From positions 1 through 64,000 of the forward strand of contig JALEGX010000095.1 in assembly GCA_022763485.1 (NCBI GenBank): a stretch of 64,000 bases of DNA. The letters run 5' to 3'. The position numbers were made by a program, and so were the translations under genes. Positions 20,690 through 28,918 of this stretch are shown piece after piece (the stretch's first letter is position 1; every line of letters starts with the position of its first letter). Source of the stretch: Paracoccaceae bacterium (GTDB lineage: Bacteria; Pseudomonadota; Alphaproteobacteria; Rhodobacterales; Rhodobacteraceae). Below the pieces are notes generated by a model. The model worked only from the letters and a program-made list of their open reading frames with translations, was not told where the DNA came from and did not search any database.

Positions 20690-20690
20690 A

Positions 20691-21575
20691 GTGCGTTTTT
20701 TCCTGATCGTTTTCAGTGTTCTGTTTTCAGTCTGTCTTGCCTCCGTCGGCTCGGCCGAACCGCTTGCCAAGCAATTGTTCGGCGCCAAGGGGAACGCTTC
20801 CAACCTGCCGCCGGCCCCGTTCGGGTCCTACGCCAAAGGGTGTCTGGCCGGGGGCACCCGCCTGCCGGAAACCGGGCCGACCTGGCAGGCCATGCGCCTG
20901 TCGCGCAACCGCAACTGGGGACATCCGGATGCGGTGGATTTCGTCCAGGACCTCAGCCGTTTTGCGGCCACCCAACCCGGGTGGAACGGGCTCTATATCG
21001 GCGACATCAGCCAGCCGCGGGGCGGGCCGATGCTGTCTGGTCACCGCAGTCATCAGATCGGGCTGGACATCGACATCTGGATGCGTCCGGCGACCGATCT
21101 GAACCTGTCGCGCAAGACCCGCGAAAACATCTCGTCCATCTCCATGCGCCGGGCAAACGGTGCGTTCGTGAACGGCGAATGGACCGCGGCACATCATGCG
21201 ATCCTGCGCGAAGCGGCCAAAGATAAGCGTGTCGCCCGCATCTTTGTTTTTCCCGGTGCCAAAGTGCAGATGTGCAAGGATGAGAAAGGCAGCCGCAAGT
21301 GGCTGCGCAAGATCCGGCCCTGGTGGGGGCACCATTACCATTTCCACGTCCGTCTGGCCTGCCCCAAGGGCACACGGGGCTGCGTCGATCAGAAGGCACC
21401 GCCCAAGGGCGATGGCTGCGCCGATGCACAGAAATGGGTGAATGACATTCTGAACCCACCGAAACCCAAACCTCAGCCAAAGACCAAAAAGAAGAAAACC
21501 ACACCCAAGAAGCGGCGCGAGTATGTGCTTGCGGATCTGCCCCAGCAATGCGCCGCGGTTCTGCGTTCAAACTGA
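20691..21575 (+). CDS. mepA: penicillin-insensitive murein endopeptidase
   Basis: GGPMLSGHRSHQIGLDIDIWM and WWGHHYHFHVRLACP zinc motifs; GTG start. Confidence 0.94.
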   Translation: MRFFLIVFSVLFSVCLASVGSAEPLAKQLFGAKGNASNLPPAPFGSYAKGCLAGGTRLPETGPTWQAMRLSRNRNWGHPDAVDFVQDLSRFAATQPGWNGLYIGDISQPRGGPMLSGHRSHQIGLDIDIWMRPATDLNLSRKTRENISSISMRRANGAFVNGEWTAAHHAILREAAKDKRVARIFVFPGAKVQMCKDEKGSRKWLRKIRPWWGHHYHFHVRLACPKGTRGCVDQKAPPKGDGCADAQKWVNDILNPPKPKPQPKTKKKKTTPKKRREYVLADLPQQCAAVLRSN

Positions 21576-22477
21576 TCCTTGCAGCCCTGTGCGGTTGCCT
21601 GATGCTACTTGCGGTGTTTGTCGCAACCCGTGACACGACCGGTCAGGGCACGGCCCGCTTTGTTGGCGCCTACGAATGGCGCGCCCCCGGCGGCGCGGAA
21701 GTCCCGGACTGGTTCGGCGGCTTCTCTGCTCTGGACGTGACCGGGCAGGGCACGGCGATGATGGTCCTGACCGACAAGGCACAGCTGGCAAAGGCGACGA
21801 TCACACGGGAAACAGGGGCCGCGATCACCGGCATCACCGTCTCCGACGTGCAACCGCTCTTGTCGTCGCGCGGCGTACCCCTGACCGGGCGGATCCGGGA
21901 CAGCGAGGGGCTGGCGCGGGGGCGCAACGGCGATATCTACGTCTCCTTCGAAGGGGTGACCCGTGTCGCAAGATATGAGCAGCCCGACACCTTCGCCCAT
22001 GTGCTACCCCGCCCCCCTGCCTTCGTGCGGATCGTCGGCAACAAGTCACTGGAAGCGCTGGCCATCGACCACAATGGCCATCTTTACACTCTGCCCGAAC
22101 GCGCGCCCGACGAAAGCGGCGATATCCCTGTCTTCAAATGGAATGGCGGCGCCTGGCAAACCCCGTTCTCGCTGCCGACACGGGGCCGCTTCCTGCCCGT
22201 TGCCGCCGATATCGGACCTGACGGGATGTTCTATCTGCTGGAGCGTGATTTCAGCGTGCTGGGATTTCGCTCCCGCCTCAGACGCTGGTCCATCGCCTCC
22301 GGACAGCCACAGGATGAGACGTTGTTGCTGCAGACCGGCCCCGGCATCCACGACAACCTTGAGGGCCTGTCCGTGTGGCGGGATCGGCAGGGGGCATTGC
22401 GCGCCACGATGATTTCCGACGACAATTTCAATCGTCTGCAACGGACCGAAATCGTGGAATACGCGCTGCCTGATTGA
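21548..22477 (+). CDS. esterase-like activity of phytase family protein
   Basis: 309 aa secreted beta-propeller-like; DSEGLARGRNGDIYVSFEG, ALAIDHNGHLYTLPE, HDNLEGLSVW. Confidence 0.8.
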   Translation: MRRGSAFKLILAALCGCLMLLAVFVATRDTTGQGTARFVGAYEWRAPGGAEVPDWFGGFSALDVTGQGTAMMVLTDKAQLAKATITRETGAAITGITVSDVQPLLSSRGVPLTGRIRDSEGLARGRNGDIYVSFEGVTRVARYEQPDTFAHVLPRPPAFVRIVGNKSLEALAIDHNGHLYTLPERAPDESGDIPVFKWNGGAWQTPFSLPTRGRFLPVAADIGPDGMFYLLERDFSVLGFRSRLRRWSIASGQPQDETLLLQTGPGIHDNLEGLSVWRDRQGALRATMISDDNFNRLQRTEIVEYALPD

Positions 22478-22563
22478 CTCAAAGCCCGACAAACGATTAA
22501 AGACCGGGTCCCCTGCAAACGCAGGGCAAGTTGCCGTCACCTTGCAAAAACGGAAAAACAGGT

Positions 22564-23187
22564 ATGACCCGCTCCCACTTCCCTGGCATTCTCGCCATGG
22601 CCGCGATCGTCGTGGCGTCCAATATTCTCGTCCAGTTCCTGTTCGGCCAGTGGCTGACCTGGGGGGCGTTCACCTATCCCTTCGCCTTTCTGGTGACCGA
22701 CGTGATGAACCGCGTGTATGGCGCAGGTCCCGCCCGCAAGGTGGTTGCCGCCGGTTTCGTGGTTGGCGTCATCTGTTCGCTGATCGGCACACAGATCATG
22801 GGAGAATTCGGCCCCCTGGTGACCCTGCGGATTGCGATCGGTTCTGGTCTGGCCTTCCTGACGGCGCAGCTTCTGGATGTGTCAATCTTCTCTGCCCTGC
22901 GCAATGGCGCATGGTGGCGCGCGCCTCTGGCCTCTACGCTGGTTGGCTCGTCGGTGGACACCTTCCTGTTCTTCAGCATCGCCTTTTCGGCCAGCCTGAC
23001 CTGGATCGAACCGGCCAATGACGTCTCCTGGGCCGGTGAGGTTCTGCCGCTGCTGGGCGCCGGACCGATGGCGCCGCTCTGGGTGTCGCTTGCCGTGGCG
23101 GACTGGATGGTCAAGCTGTCGCTTGCTTTGTTGGCACTTGTGCCCTTCCGCATCATCGTGGGGCGGCTTATGCCGCGCACCACATGA
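22564..23187 (+). CDS. queuosine precursor transporter (VUT family, YhhQ-like)
   Basis: YPFAFLVTDVMNRVYGAGPARKVV; multi-TM. Confidence 0.9.
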   Translation: MTRSHFPGILAMAAIVVASNILVQFLFGQWLTWGAFTYPFAFLVTDVMNRVYGAGPARKVVAAGFVVGVICSLIGTQIMGEFGPLVTLRIAIGSGLAFLTAQLLDVSIFSALRNGAWWRAPLASTLVGSSVDTFLFFSIAFSASLTWIEPANDVSWAGEVLPLLGAGPMAPLWVSLAVADWMVKLSLALLALVPFRIIVGRLMPRTT

Positions 23188-23194
23188 TTTTGTT

Positions 23195-23200
23195 TTGACA
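23195..23200 (+). promoter_or_regulatory. candidate -35 element (TTGACA) for the arfB leader
   Basis: TTGACA ~30-50 nt upstream of leader SD; no convincing -10 by eye. Confidence 0.35.
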
Positions 23201-23245
23201 TCTCCGATTTCTGTGGCAACCTGATTTCAGGCGTAACAACTGAAA

Positions 23246-23370
23246 GGAGGTGCTCTAGTGTCTATTGGGATCTTGGAGGGCGTGGTCGGAACAGTTCGGG
23301 AGATGCATGGCTAGGGCAGCCCTTGGTGGATGCATGAACGAATTGGTGATCGCCTAACCGGCGCACCTCC
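23246..23370 (+). promoter_or_regulatory. structured leader: SD GGAGGTGC (23246-23253) perfectly complementary to GCACCTCC (23363-23370), with nested hairpins
   Basis: 8-bp perfect closing helix; inner ATGCAT/ATGCAT pairing (23303-23308 with 23330-23335); GGCT/AGCC inner hairpin. Confidence 0.65.
23258..23314 (+). CDS. putative 18-aa leader peptide (GTG start): (M)SIGILEGVVGTVREMHG
   Basis: AAAGGAGGTG SD ideally spaced before GTG; ends TAG at 23312-23314. Confidence 0.5.
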   Translation: MSIGILEGVVGTVREMHG

Positions 23371-23382
23371 GAAAACTCAAGA

Positions 23383-23416
23383 AGGGCTGTCCGTTACGCA
23401 ATCGGGCGGCCCTTTT
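23383..23416 (+). terminator. intrinsic terminator ending ~20 nt before arfB start
   Basis: AGGGCTGTCCG-ttacgcaat-CGGGCGGCCCT (11 bp with 2 G.U) followed by TTT. Confidence 0.75.
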
Positions 23417-23436
23417 GATTGTGATGAGACAAGATT

Positions 23437-23856
23437 GTGCTGCATATCGCGAATGACATTGCCCTGCAGGACTGGGAGCTGACCGAACAGTTCATGCGGG
23501 CCTCGGGCCCCGGCGGGCAAAACGTGAACAAGGTGTCCACTGCGGTCGAACTGCGGTTTGAGGCCGCGCGCTCACCGTCGCTGCCAGCTCCGGTGAAAAC
23601 CCGGCTGAAACGGCTGGCCGGTCGCAGGTGGACCAAGGATGGGGCCTTGGTCATCCAGTGTGACGAAACCCGTTCGCAGCTGCGCAACCGGGAGATCGCC
23701 CGCGAACGGCTGGCGGATCTGATCCGCAAGGCGCTGGTCAAACCCAAACGCCGGATCCCGACGAAACCCACCCGGGGATCTGTTCAGCGCCGCCTGACCG
23801 CGAAGAAGCAGCGGTCAGATCTGAAGGCGACGCGCGGTAAGATCGAAGATCACTAA
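23437..23856 (+). CDS. arfB: alternative ribosome-rescue factor / aminoacyl-tRNA hydrolase ArfB
   Basis: RASGPGGQNVNKVSTAVELRF GGQ motif and basic C-terminal tail; GTG start. Confidence 0.95.
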   Translation: MLHIANDIALQDWELTEQFMRASGPGGQNVNKVSTAVELRFEAARSPSLPAPVKTRLKRLAGRRWTKDGALVIQCDETRSQLRNREIARERLADLIRKALVKPKRRIPTKPTRGSVQRRLTAKKQRSDLKATRGKIEDH

Positions 23857-23920
23857 GCCCCGGATTGCACGCGCCGCCACCGCTGCTAACCTGAACCTGA
23901 TTTTAGCCAGGGAGGGATTG

Positions 23921-24667
23921 ATGCGACTGGACGGCAAGACTGCAATTGTGACCGGTGGTGCATCGGGTTTTGGCGCGGGTATCGTGCGCAAGTTTCTGGC
24001 AGAGGGTGCGCAGGTGATGATCGCCGATATCAACGGTGACGCGGCCCAAGCCATGGCGGCCGAATGTGGGTCTGGGACACTGGCCCAGCAGGTGGACGTA
24101 TCAGATGGTGCCTCCGTGGACGCGATGGCCCAGGCCGCACTGGACAGCTTCGGCAAGGTCGACATCCTGATCAACAATGCGGGCGTCACCCATCTGCCCG
24201 CCCCGTTGGACAGCGTCAGCGAAGAGGATTTCGACCGCGTGTTCCGGGTCAACATGAAGTCCGTTTACCTGACTGCCAAGGCGCTGGTCCCCCACATGAA
24301 AGAGCGTGAGACCGGAGCCATCCTGAACGTCGCCTCCACCGCAGGTGTGTCGCCCCGCCCGAACCTCAATTGGTACAACGCCTCAAAGGGCTGGATGATC
24401 ACCGCGACGCGCACCATGGCGGTTGAGCTGGCGCCCTTCGGTGTACGCGTCAACGCCATCAACCCCGTTGCCGGAGAAACGCCGCTGCTGAAATCCTTCA
24501 TGGGCGAAGACACGCCTGAGATCCGCGCCAAATTCCTGTCGACCATCCCGATCGGCCGCTTTTCGCAACCCGAGGACATGGGCAATGCCGCCTGTTTCCT
24601 GTGCTCGGATGAGGCCAGCATGATCACCGGCGTCGCGATGGAGGTTGATGGCGGCCGCTGCATCTGA
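23921..24667 (+). CDS. SDR family oxidoreductase
   Basis: TGGASGFGAGIV, NNAGVTH, YNASKGW; ends EVDGGRCI. Confidence 0.93.
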   Translation: MRLDGKTAIVTGGASGFGAGIVRKFLAEGAQVMIADINGDAAQAMAAECGSGTLAQQVDVSDGASVDAMAQAALDSFGKVDILINNAGVTHLPAPLDSVSEEDFDRVFRVNMKSVYLTAKALVPHMKERETGAILNVASTAGVSPRPNLNWYNASKGWMITATRTMAVELAPFGVRVNAINPVAGETPLLKSFMGEDTPEIRAKFLSTIPIGRFSQPEDMGNAACFLCSDEASMITGVAMEVDGGRCI

Positions 24668-24710
24668 TTGATCAGAACCAGCCCAGTTCCCAACACCCGG
24701 AGGTGCCTAT

Positions 24711-25742
24711 ATGCTGCCCGGCCCCAAGAACCTGATCACCGATGTCCCCGGCCTGCTGGTGGGCAACGCGCAGGACGACCACATCAAGACCGGCACCACG
24801 GTGCTGACCTCGGACCGGCCCTTCACCGCATCGGTCCATGTCATGGGCGGCGCACCGGGAACGCGGGAAACCGACCTGCTGGCACCGGACAAATCGGTCG
24901 CCAAAGTGGACGCGCTGACCCTGTCGGGCGGTTCCGCCTACGGTCTGGATGCCTGTTCGGGCGTGGTTGAAGGGTTGCGCGCGCAGGGGCGCGGGTTCCG
25001 GGTGGCAAGCGCAATCATCCCGATCGTTCCGGGGGCGATCATCTTCGATCTGCTGAACGGCGGCGCCAAGGATTGGGACAGCAGCCCCTACCCCGCTCTT
25101 GGACGCGCGGCGTTTGAGGCCGCGGGCGACAGCTTTCAGCTGGGCTCTGTCGGGGCCGGCACCGGGGCGCTGACCGCGATGCTGAAAGGCGGGCTTGGGT
25201 CCGCGTCTCTGGTGCTGGACAACGGGGTCACCGTTGGCGCGTTGGTCGCCGCCAATCCCATGGGCAGCGTCACCACCCCCGGAGATCGGCATTTCTGGGC
25301 CGCGCCGTTTGAGATCGACGGCGAATTCGGGGGACTTGGGCCTGATCCAGCATCGGGTCTGGGCCGCCGACCGGAAAGCCGCAAGATGCAGCACATGGTC
25401 AAACAGGCGGCGGGCCTTGATCTGCCGGACGACCGCGCCAATACCACCATCGCCATCGTTGCCACTGATGCGGACCTCAGCAAGGCGCAATGCCAACGCA
25501 TGGCCACGGCAGCCCATGACGGGATCGGGCGCGCCACTGTACCGGCGCACGCGCCGGGGGACGGGGATCTGGTCTTTGCCGTTTCCACCAACGAACGCCC
25601 CATGGACCGCATGGAATCAGAGCTGGCCCTGATCGGCCACGCCGCCGCGCTTTGCCTGAGTCGCGCCATTGCGCGGGCGGTTTTCAGCGCCTCTCCGGCA
25701 CCCGGTGATGTGCTGCCCTGCTGGGGCAGCCCGCAATCCTGA
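24711..25742 (+). CDS. P1 family peptidase (DmpA/NylC-like)
   Basis: ITDVPGLLVGNAQDDHIKTGTTV, LSGGSAYGLDACSGVVEGLRAQGRGF, catalytic-type ASLVLDNGVTVGALVAANPMG. Confidence 0.9.
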   Translation: MLPGPKNLITDVPGLLVGNAQDDHIKTGTTVLTSDRPFTASVHVMGGAPGTRETDLLAPDKSVAKVDALTLSGGSAYGLDACSGVVEGLRAQGRGFRVASAIIPIVPGAIIFDLLNGGAKDWDSSPYPALGRAAFEAAGDSFQLGSVGAGTGALTAMLKGGLGSASLVLDNGVTVGALVAANPMGSVTTPGDRHFWAAPFEIDGEFGGLGPDPASGLGRRPESRKMQHMVKQAAGLDLPDDRANTTIAIVATDADLSKAQCQRMATAAHDGIGRATVPAHAPGDGDLVFAVSTNERPMDRMESELALIGHAAALCLSRAIARAVFSASPAPGDVLPCWGSPQS

Positions 25743-25855
25743 TAAAAAAGGCGCGAAGTTCCGCCACAAGTCCGGGACGCGTCAATCTGCCGGTTGACTA
25801 TCCCGGCCTAAACCTACGTATTTCGCGTGAGCTACAACCAATGGAGCAAAAGTAA

Positions 25856-26311
25856 ATGAAACCGTTCATCGCGACCGCCCTGCTTGCAGTCCTCGCCGCC
25901 CCGGTCATGGCCGAAGGCGACGCAGCGAAGGGGGAAAAAGGTTTCAAGAAGTGCAAGTCCTGCCACATGATCGTCTCCGACGAAGGTGAGACCATCGTCA
26001 AAGGCGGCAAAACCGGCCCCAACCTGTATGGCGTTGTCGGCCGTACCGCTGGTACCGTCGAAGGCTTCAAATACGGCAAGGACATCGTGGCCGCCGGCGA
26101 AGCGGGCCTGGTCTGGGACGAGGCGAGCTTTGTTGCATTCACTCAGGATCCCAAGGGCTTCCTGAAAGAAGTGACCGGATCCGGCAGCGCCAAGTCGAAG
26201 ATGACCTTCAAGCTCAAGAAGGGCGGCGAAGACATCTATGCATTCCTGGCCAGCGTTTCGCCCGCACCTGAGGCCGCAGCCGCGGAAGAAACCGAAGCCA
26301 CTTCGGATTGA
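25856..26311 (+). CDS. c-type cytochrome (cytochrome c2-like)
   Basis: signal peptide, CKSCH haem-binding motif, KTGPNLYGVVGR. Confidence 0.92.
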   Translation: MKPFIATALLAVLAAPVMAEGDAAKGEKGFKKCKSCHMIVSDEGETIVKGGKTGPNLYGVVGRTAGTVEGFKYGKDIVAAGEAGLVWDEASFVAFTQDPKGFLKEVTGSGSAKSKMTFKLKKGGEDIYAFLASVSPAPEAAAAEETEATSD

Positions 26312-26335
26312 TCTCTTCGATCACCGCAATTGGGA

Positions 26336-26364
26336 AGGCCGCGCGATCAAGCCGCGGCCTTTCG
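26336..26364 (+). terminator. intrinsic terminator after cytochrome c gene
   Basis: GGCCGCG-cgatcaagc-CGCGGCC followed by TTT. Confidence 0.6.
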
Positions 26365-26379
26365 CGTGATTGCACCAAG

Positions 26380-26468
26380 GGTCTTTGGGTGCTAGCCCGG
26401 AAAGACCACTAAAAAAGAACCGTTCATCATCGAACGGACGACAGGGGGACTGGCCCGGCATCGGGCCA
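26380..26468 (+). promoter_or_regulatory. cluster of three hairpins in idi 5' region
   Basis: GGTCTTT(GGGT)...(GCCC)AAAGACC 26380-26407; CCGTTC-atcatc-GAACGG 26420-26437; TGGCCCG-gcat-CGGGCCA 26451-26468. Confidence 0.4.
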
Positions 26469-26490
26469 TTGTAAGCGAAACGAACGCGTC

Positions 26491-27033
26491 ATGAGCATCA
26501 TGATCCCGGCCTGGGTCAACGGCGAACTGGTACCGACCGAGAAACTGCAAGCGCATGAGCAAGGGCTCAAGCACAAGGCCGTTTCCGTCTTTGCCGTGCG
26601 CGGCATGGAAATCCTCATGCAGCGGCGCGCCATGGGCAAATATCACACGCCCGGTCTGTGGGCGAATACCTGCTGCACGCACCCCCACTGGAACGAGCAA
26701 CCCAGTGCCTGCGCTGTCCGGCGGCTGAAGGAAGAGCTTGGGATCACGGGGCTCTACCCCGAATTCCGGCACCATCTGGAATATCGCGCCGATGTGGGCA
26801 ACGGCATGATCGAGCACGAAGCGGTAGACGTGTTTCTGGCGCATGTTCACCGCCCGCTCAAGATTGAGGCCGACCCCGAAGAGGTGATGGAAACCCGCTG
26901 GATCGACTATCACGATCTGCTGGCCGAAGTGCGCCGTCATCCCGAACGCTTCACCCCCTGGCTAAAGATCTATCTGCACAACTACGCCGACACGATCTTT
27001 GGTCCTGACCTGATCATCGCGTCAAAGCGCTGA
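26491..27033 (+). CDS. idi: isopentenyl-diphosphate delta-isomerase
   Basis: RRAMGKYHTPGLWANTCCTHPHWNEQ NUDIX-type idi motif. Confidence 0.94.
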   Translation: MSIMIPAWVNGELVPTEKLQAHEQGLKHKAVSVFAVRGMEILMQRRAMGKYHTPGLWANTCCTHPHWNEQPSACAVRRLKEELGITGLYPEFRHHLEYRADVGNGMIEHEAVDVFLAHVHRPLKIEADPEEVMETRWIDYHDLLAEVRRHPERFTPWLKIYLHNYADTIFGPDLIIASKR

Positions 27034-27150
27034 TCCTGCGTTCCGTCACGCCGCTTTTGCCGCGAGGTTCCTGCCCCGCTGCAATCGTGTCACCTTGAAC
27101 ATCGACAGCTGTCCTGTTCTTCTCCACCCCGAGGGATAGGAGATTGAACC

Positions 27151-28407
27151 ATGACCATTTTGATCGCAGGGGGCGGCATTGCTGGCCTCAGCCTTGGTCT
27201 GACGCTGCATCAGATCGGGGTGCCGTTCCACATTTTCGAAAGCGCATCCGAAATCAAACCGCTTGGTGTGGGCATCAACCTGCAACCCAATGCGGTGCGC
27301 GAACTCATTGATCTGGAGCTTGAGGCAGAGCTGGACGCGATCGGCGTGCAGACCCGGCAATATGGCTTCTATTCGAAGCTGGGCAAGACCATATGGGAAG
27401 AGCCGCGGGGCCGATGGGCGGGCTATGCCTGGCCGCAGTATTCCGTTCATCGCGGCGCGCTTCAGGTAATGCTGTATAACGCCCTGCTGGACCGCGCCGG
27501 ACCCGATTGCATCACCACCGGCGCGCGCGCCATAGGCTTCCGCAACACCGAAACCGGTGCTGAGCTGCTGCTGGAAGGTGGCCGCACTGAAACCGGTGCA
27601 CTGGTGGTCGCAGCAGATGGCATTCATTCAGCCCTGCGCGCACAAATGGTCCCAAACGAAGGCGCGCCGATCTGGAACGGCCGCATCCTCTGGCGGGCCA
27701 CGACACAGGCAGATGCGTTCTTTGGCGGCGGTGCCATGGTGATGATCGGGCATGATCACCTGCGTCTGGTCGCCTATCCGATTTCAAACCCGGATCCGAA
27801 GACCGGACAGGCACAGATCAACTGGATCGCCGAAAAGAGCTTCGATCCAAGCGCGGACTGGAAGCGTGAGGACTGGAACCGGGCGGCGGATATCAATGAC
27901 TTCCTGCCCGATTTTGCCGATTGGACATTTGACTGGATCGACGTGCCCGCCCTGATCACCGGGGCCGAAGTGGTTTATGAATACCCGATGGTGGACCGCG
28001 ACCCGCTGCCGGGCTGGACCCAGGGCAATGTGACCCTGATGGGGGACGCCGCCCATCCGACCTATCCGGTTGGTTCCAACGGGGCCAGCCAGGCGATCAT
28101 CGATGCGCGGGTTATCGGCGCCAAGATCCTGGAACACGGGCTGACGGGCACCGCCTTGTCCTCGTATGAAGCAGACGTGAGGCCGATCACCACTGCCGTC
28201 GGCAAGGCCAACCGCTCGGCCGGTGGCCCGGACGCGGTGCTTCAACAGGTTGAGGATCTGTGCGGCGGGGATTTCAAGGAAATCAACGATGTGATCCCCG
28301 TGCACGATCTGGCCGCACATGCCGAGCGCTACAAGCAGATTGCGGGTTTCTCGATCGCGGACCTGAACGCACGCCCCCGGACCATCGAAGCGGGCGCCCG
28401 TCTCTGA
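27151..28407 (+). CDS. FAD-dependent monooxygenase / flavin-dependent oxidoreductase
   Basis: ILIAGGGIAGLSLGLTLHQIG; GD motif VTLMGDAAHPTYPVGSNGASQAI. Confidence 0.9.
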   Translation: MTILIAGGGIAGLSLGLTLHQIGVPFHIFESASEIKPLGVGINLQPNAVRELIDLELEAELDAIGVQTRQYGFYSKLGKTIWEEPRGRWAGYAWPQYSVHRGALQVMLYNALLDRAGPDCITTGARAIGFRNTETGAELLLEGGRTETGALVVAADGIHSALRAQMVPNEGAPIWNGRILWRATTQADAFFGGGAMVMIGHDHLRLVAYPISNPDPKTGQAQINWIAEKSFDPSADWKREDWNRAADINDFLPDFADWTFDWIDVPALITGAEVVYEYPMVDRDPLPGWTQGNVTLMGDAAHPTYPVGSNGASQAIIDARVIGAKILEHGLTGTALSSYEADVRPITTAVGKANRSAGGPDAVLQQVEDLCGGDFKEINDVIPVHDLAAHAERYKQIAGFSIADLNARPRTIEAGARL

Positions 28408-28498
28408 CCTGAAGCGTGGAACTGCCTGCTCTTTTCGGTGGCAGGCGGTTCCACGGACACTTGTCCCATTCCCGTTTCCAGAACGCGGCGCAGCGGGG

Positions 28499-28531
28499 TT
28501 GACATGCCGCTGAATATCGAGATATCTCGAT
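28499..28531 (+). promoter_or_regulatory. promoter plus palindromic operator for the ArsR-like regulator
   Basis: TTGACA 28499-28504, 16-nt spacer, GATATC -10-like; 16-bp perfect palindrome ATCGAGATATCTCGAT at 28516-28531 overlaps -10. Confidence 0.6.
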
Positions 28532-28533
28532 TT

Positions 28534-28842
28534 ATGGACTTGGAGAAAGCAATATCTGCCCTGAACAATCCGATTCGCCGCCAGATTCTGGAATGGCTGA
28601 AGGAGCGCTCAAACTTCCCCCCGGCCCTGCCCGGTCACGAAGACCTAGATGGCGTATGTGTTGGCTACATCCAGGAAAAGGCCCAACTCTCGCAGTCCAC
28701 CATCTCAAATTACATGGGGTTAATGAAACAAGCAGGTTTCGTGATCTCTGAACGCCATGGGCAGTGGACCTTCTACCGACGGGATGAAGAGAACATTCAG
28801 GCGTTCTTGTCCGCAATACAATCAGAGCTTCTGAAGGCCTGA
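28534..28842 (+). CDS. ArsR-family winged-helix transcriptional regulator
   Basis: MDLEKAISALNNPIRRQILEWLKE...LSQSTISNYMGLMKQAGFVISERHGQWTFYRRDE; start at 28534 preferred over 28504 because operator/promoter precede it. Confidence 0.82.
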   Translation: MDLEKAISALNNPIRRQILEWLKERSNFPPALPGHEDLDGVCVGYIQEKAQLSQSTISNYMGLMKQAGFVISERHGQWTFYRRDEENIQAFLSAIQSELLKA

Positions 28843-28894
28843 TCCAAAGCGCATGATCCTGCCAGCGCAGCATACTGGCAAATCACGATGAAAT

Positions 28895-28910
28895 ATCGAG
28901 ATATACCGAT
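28895..28910 (+). promoter_or_regulatory. second operator copy upstream of OYE
   Basis: ATCGAGATATACCGAT, near-identical (14/16) to 28516-28531 palindrome; just before GGAG SD. Confidence 0.6.
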
Positions 28911-28918
28911 GGAGCGAA

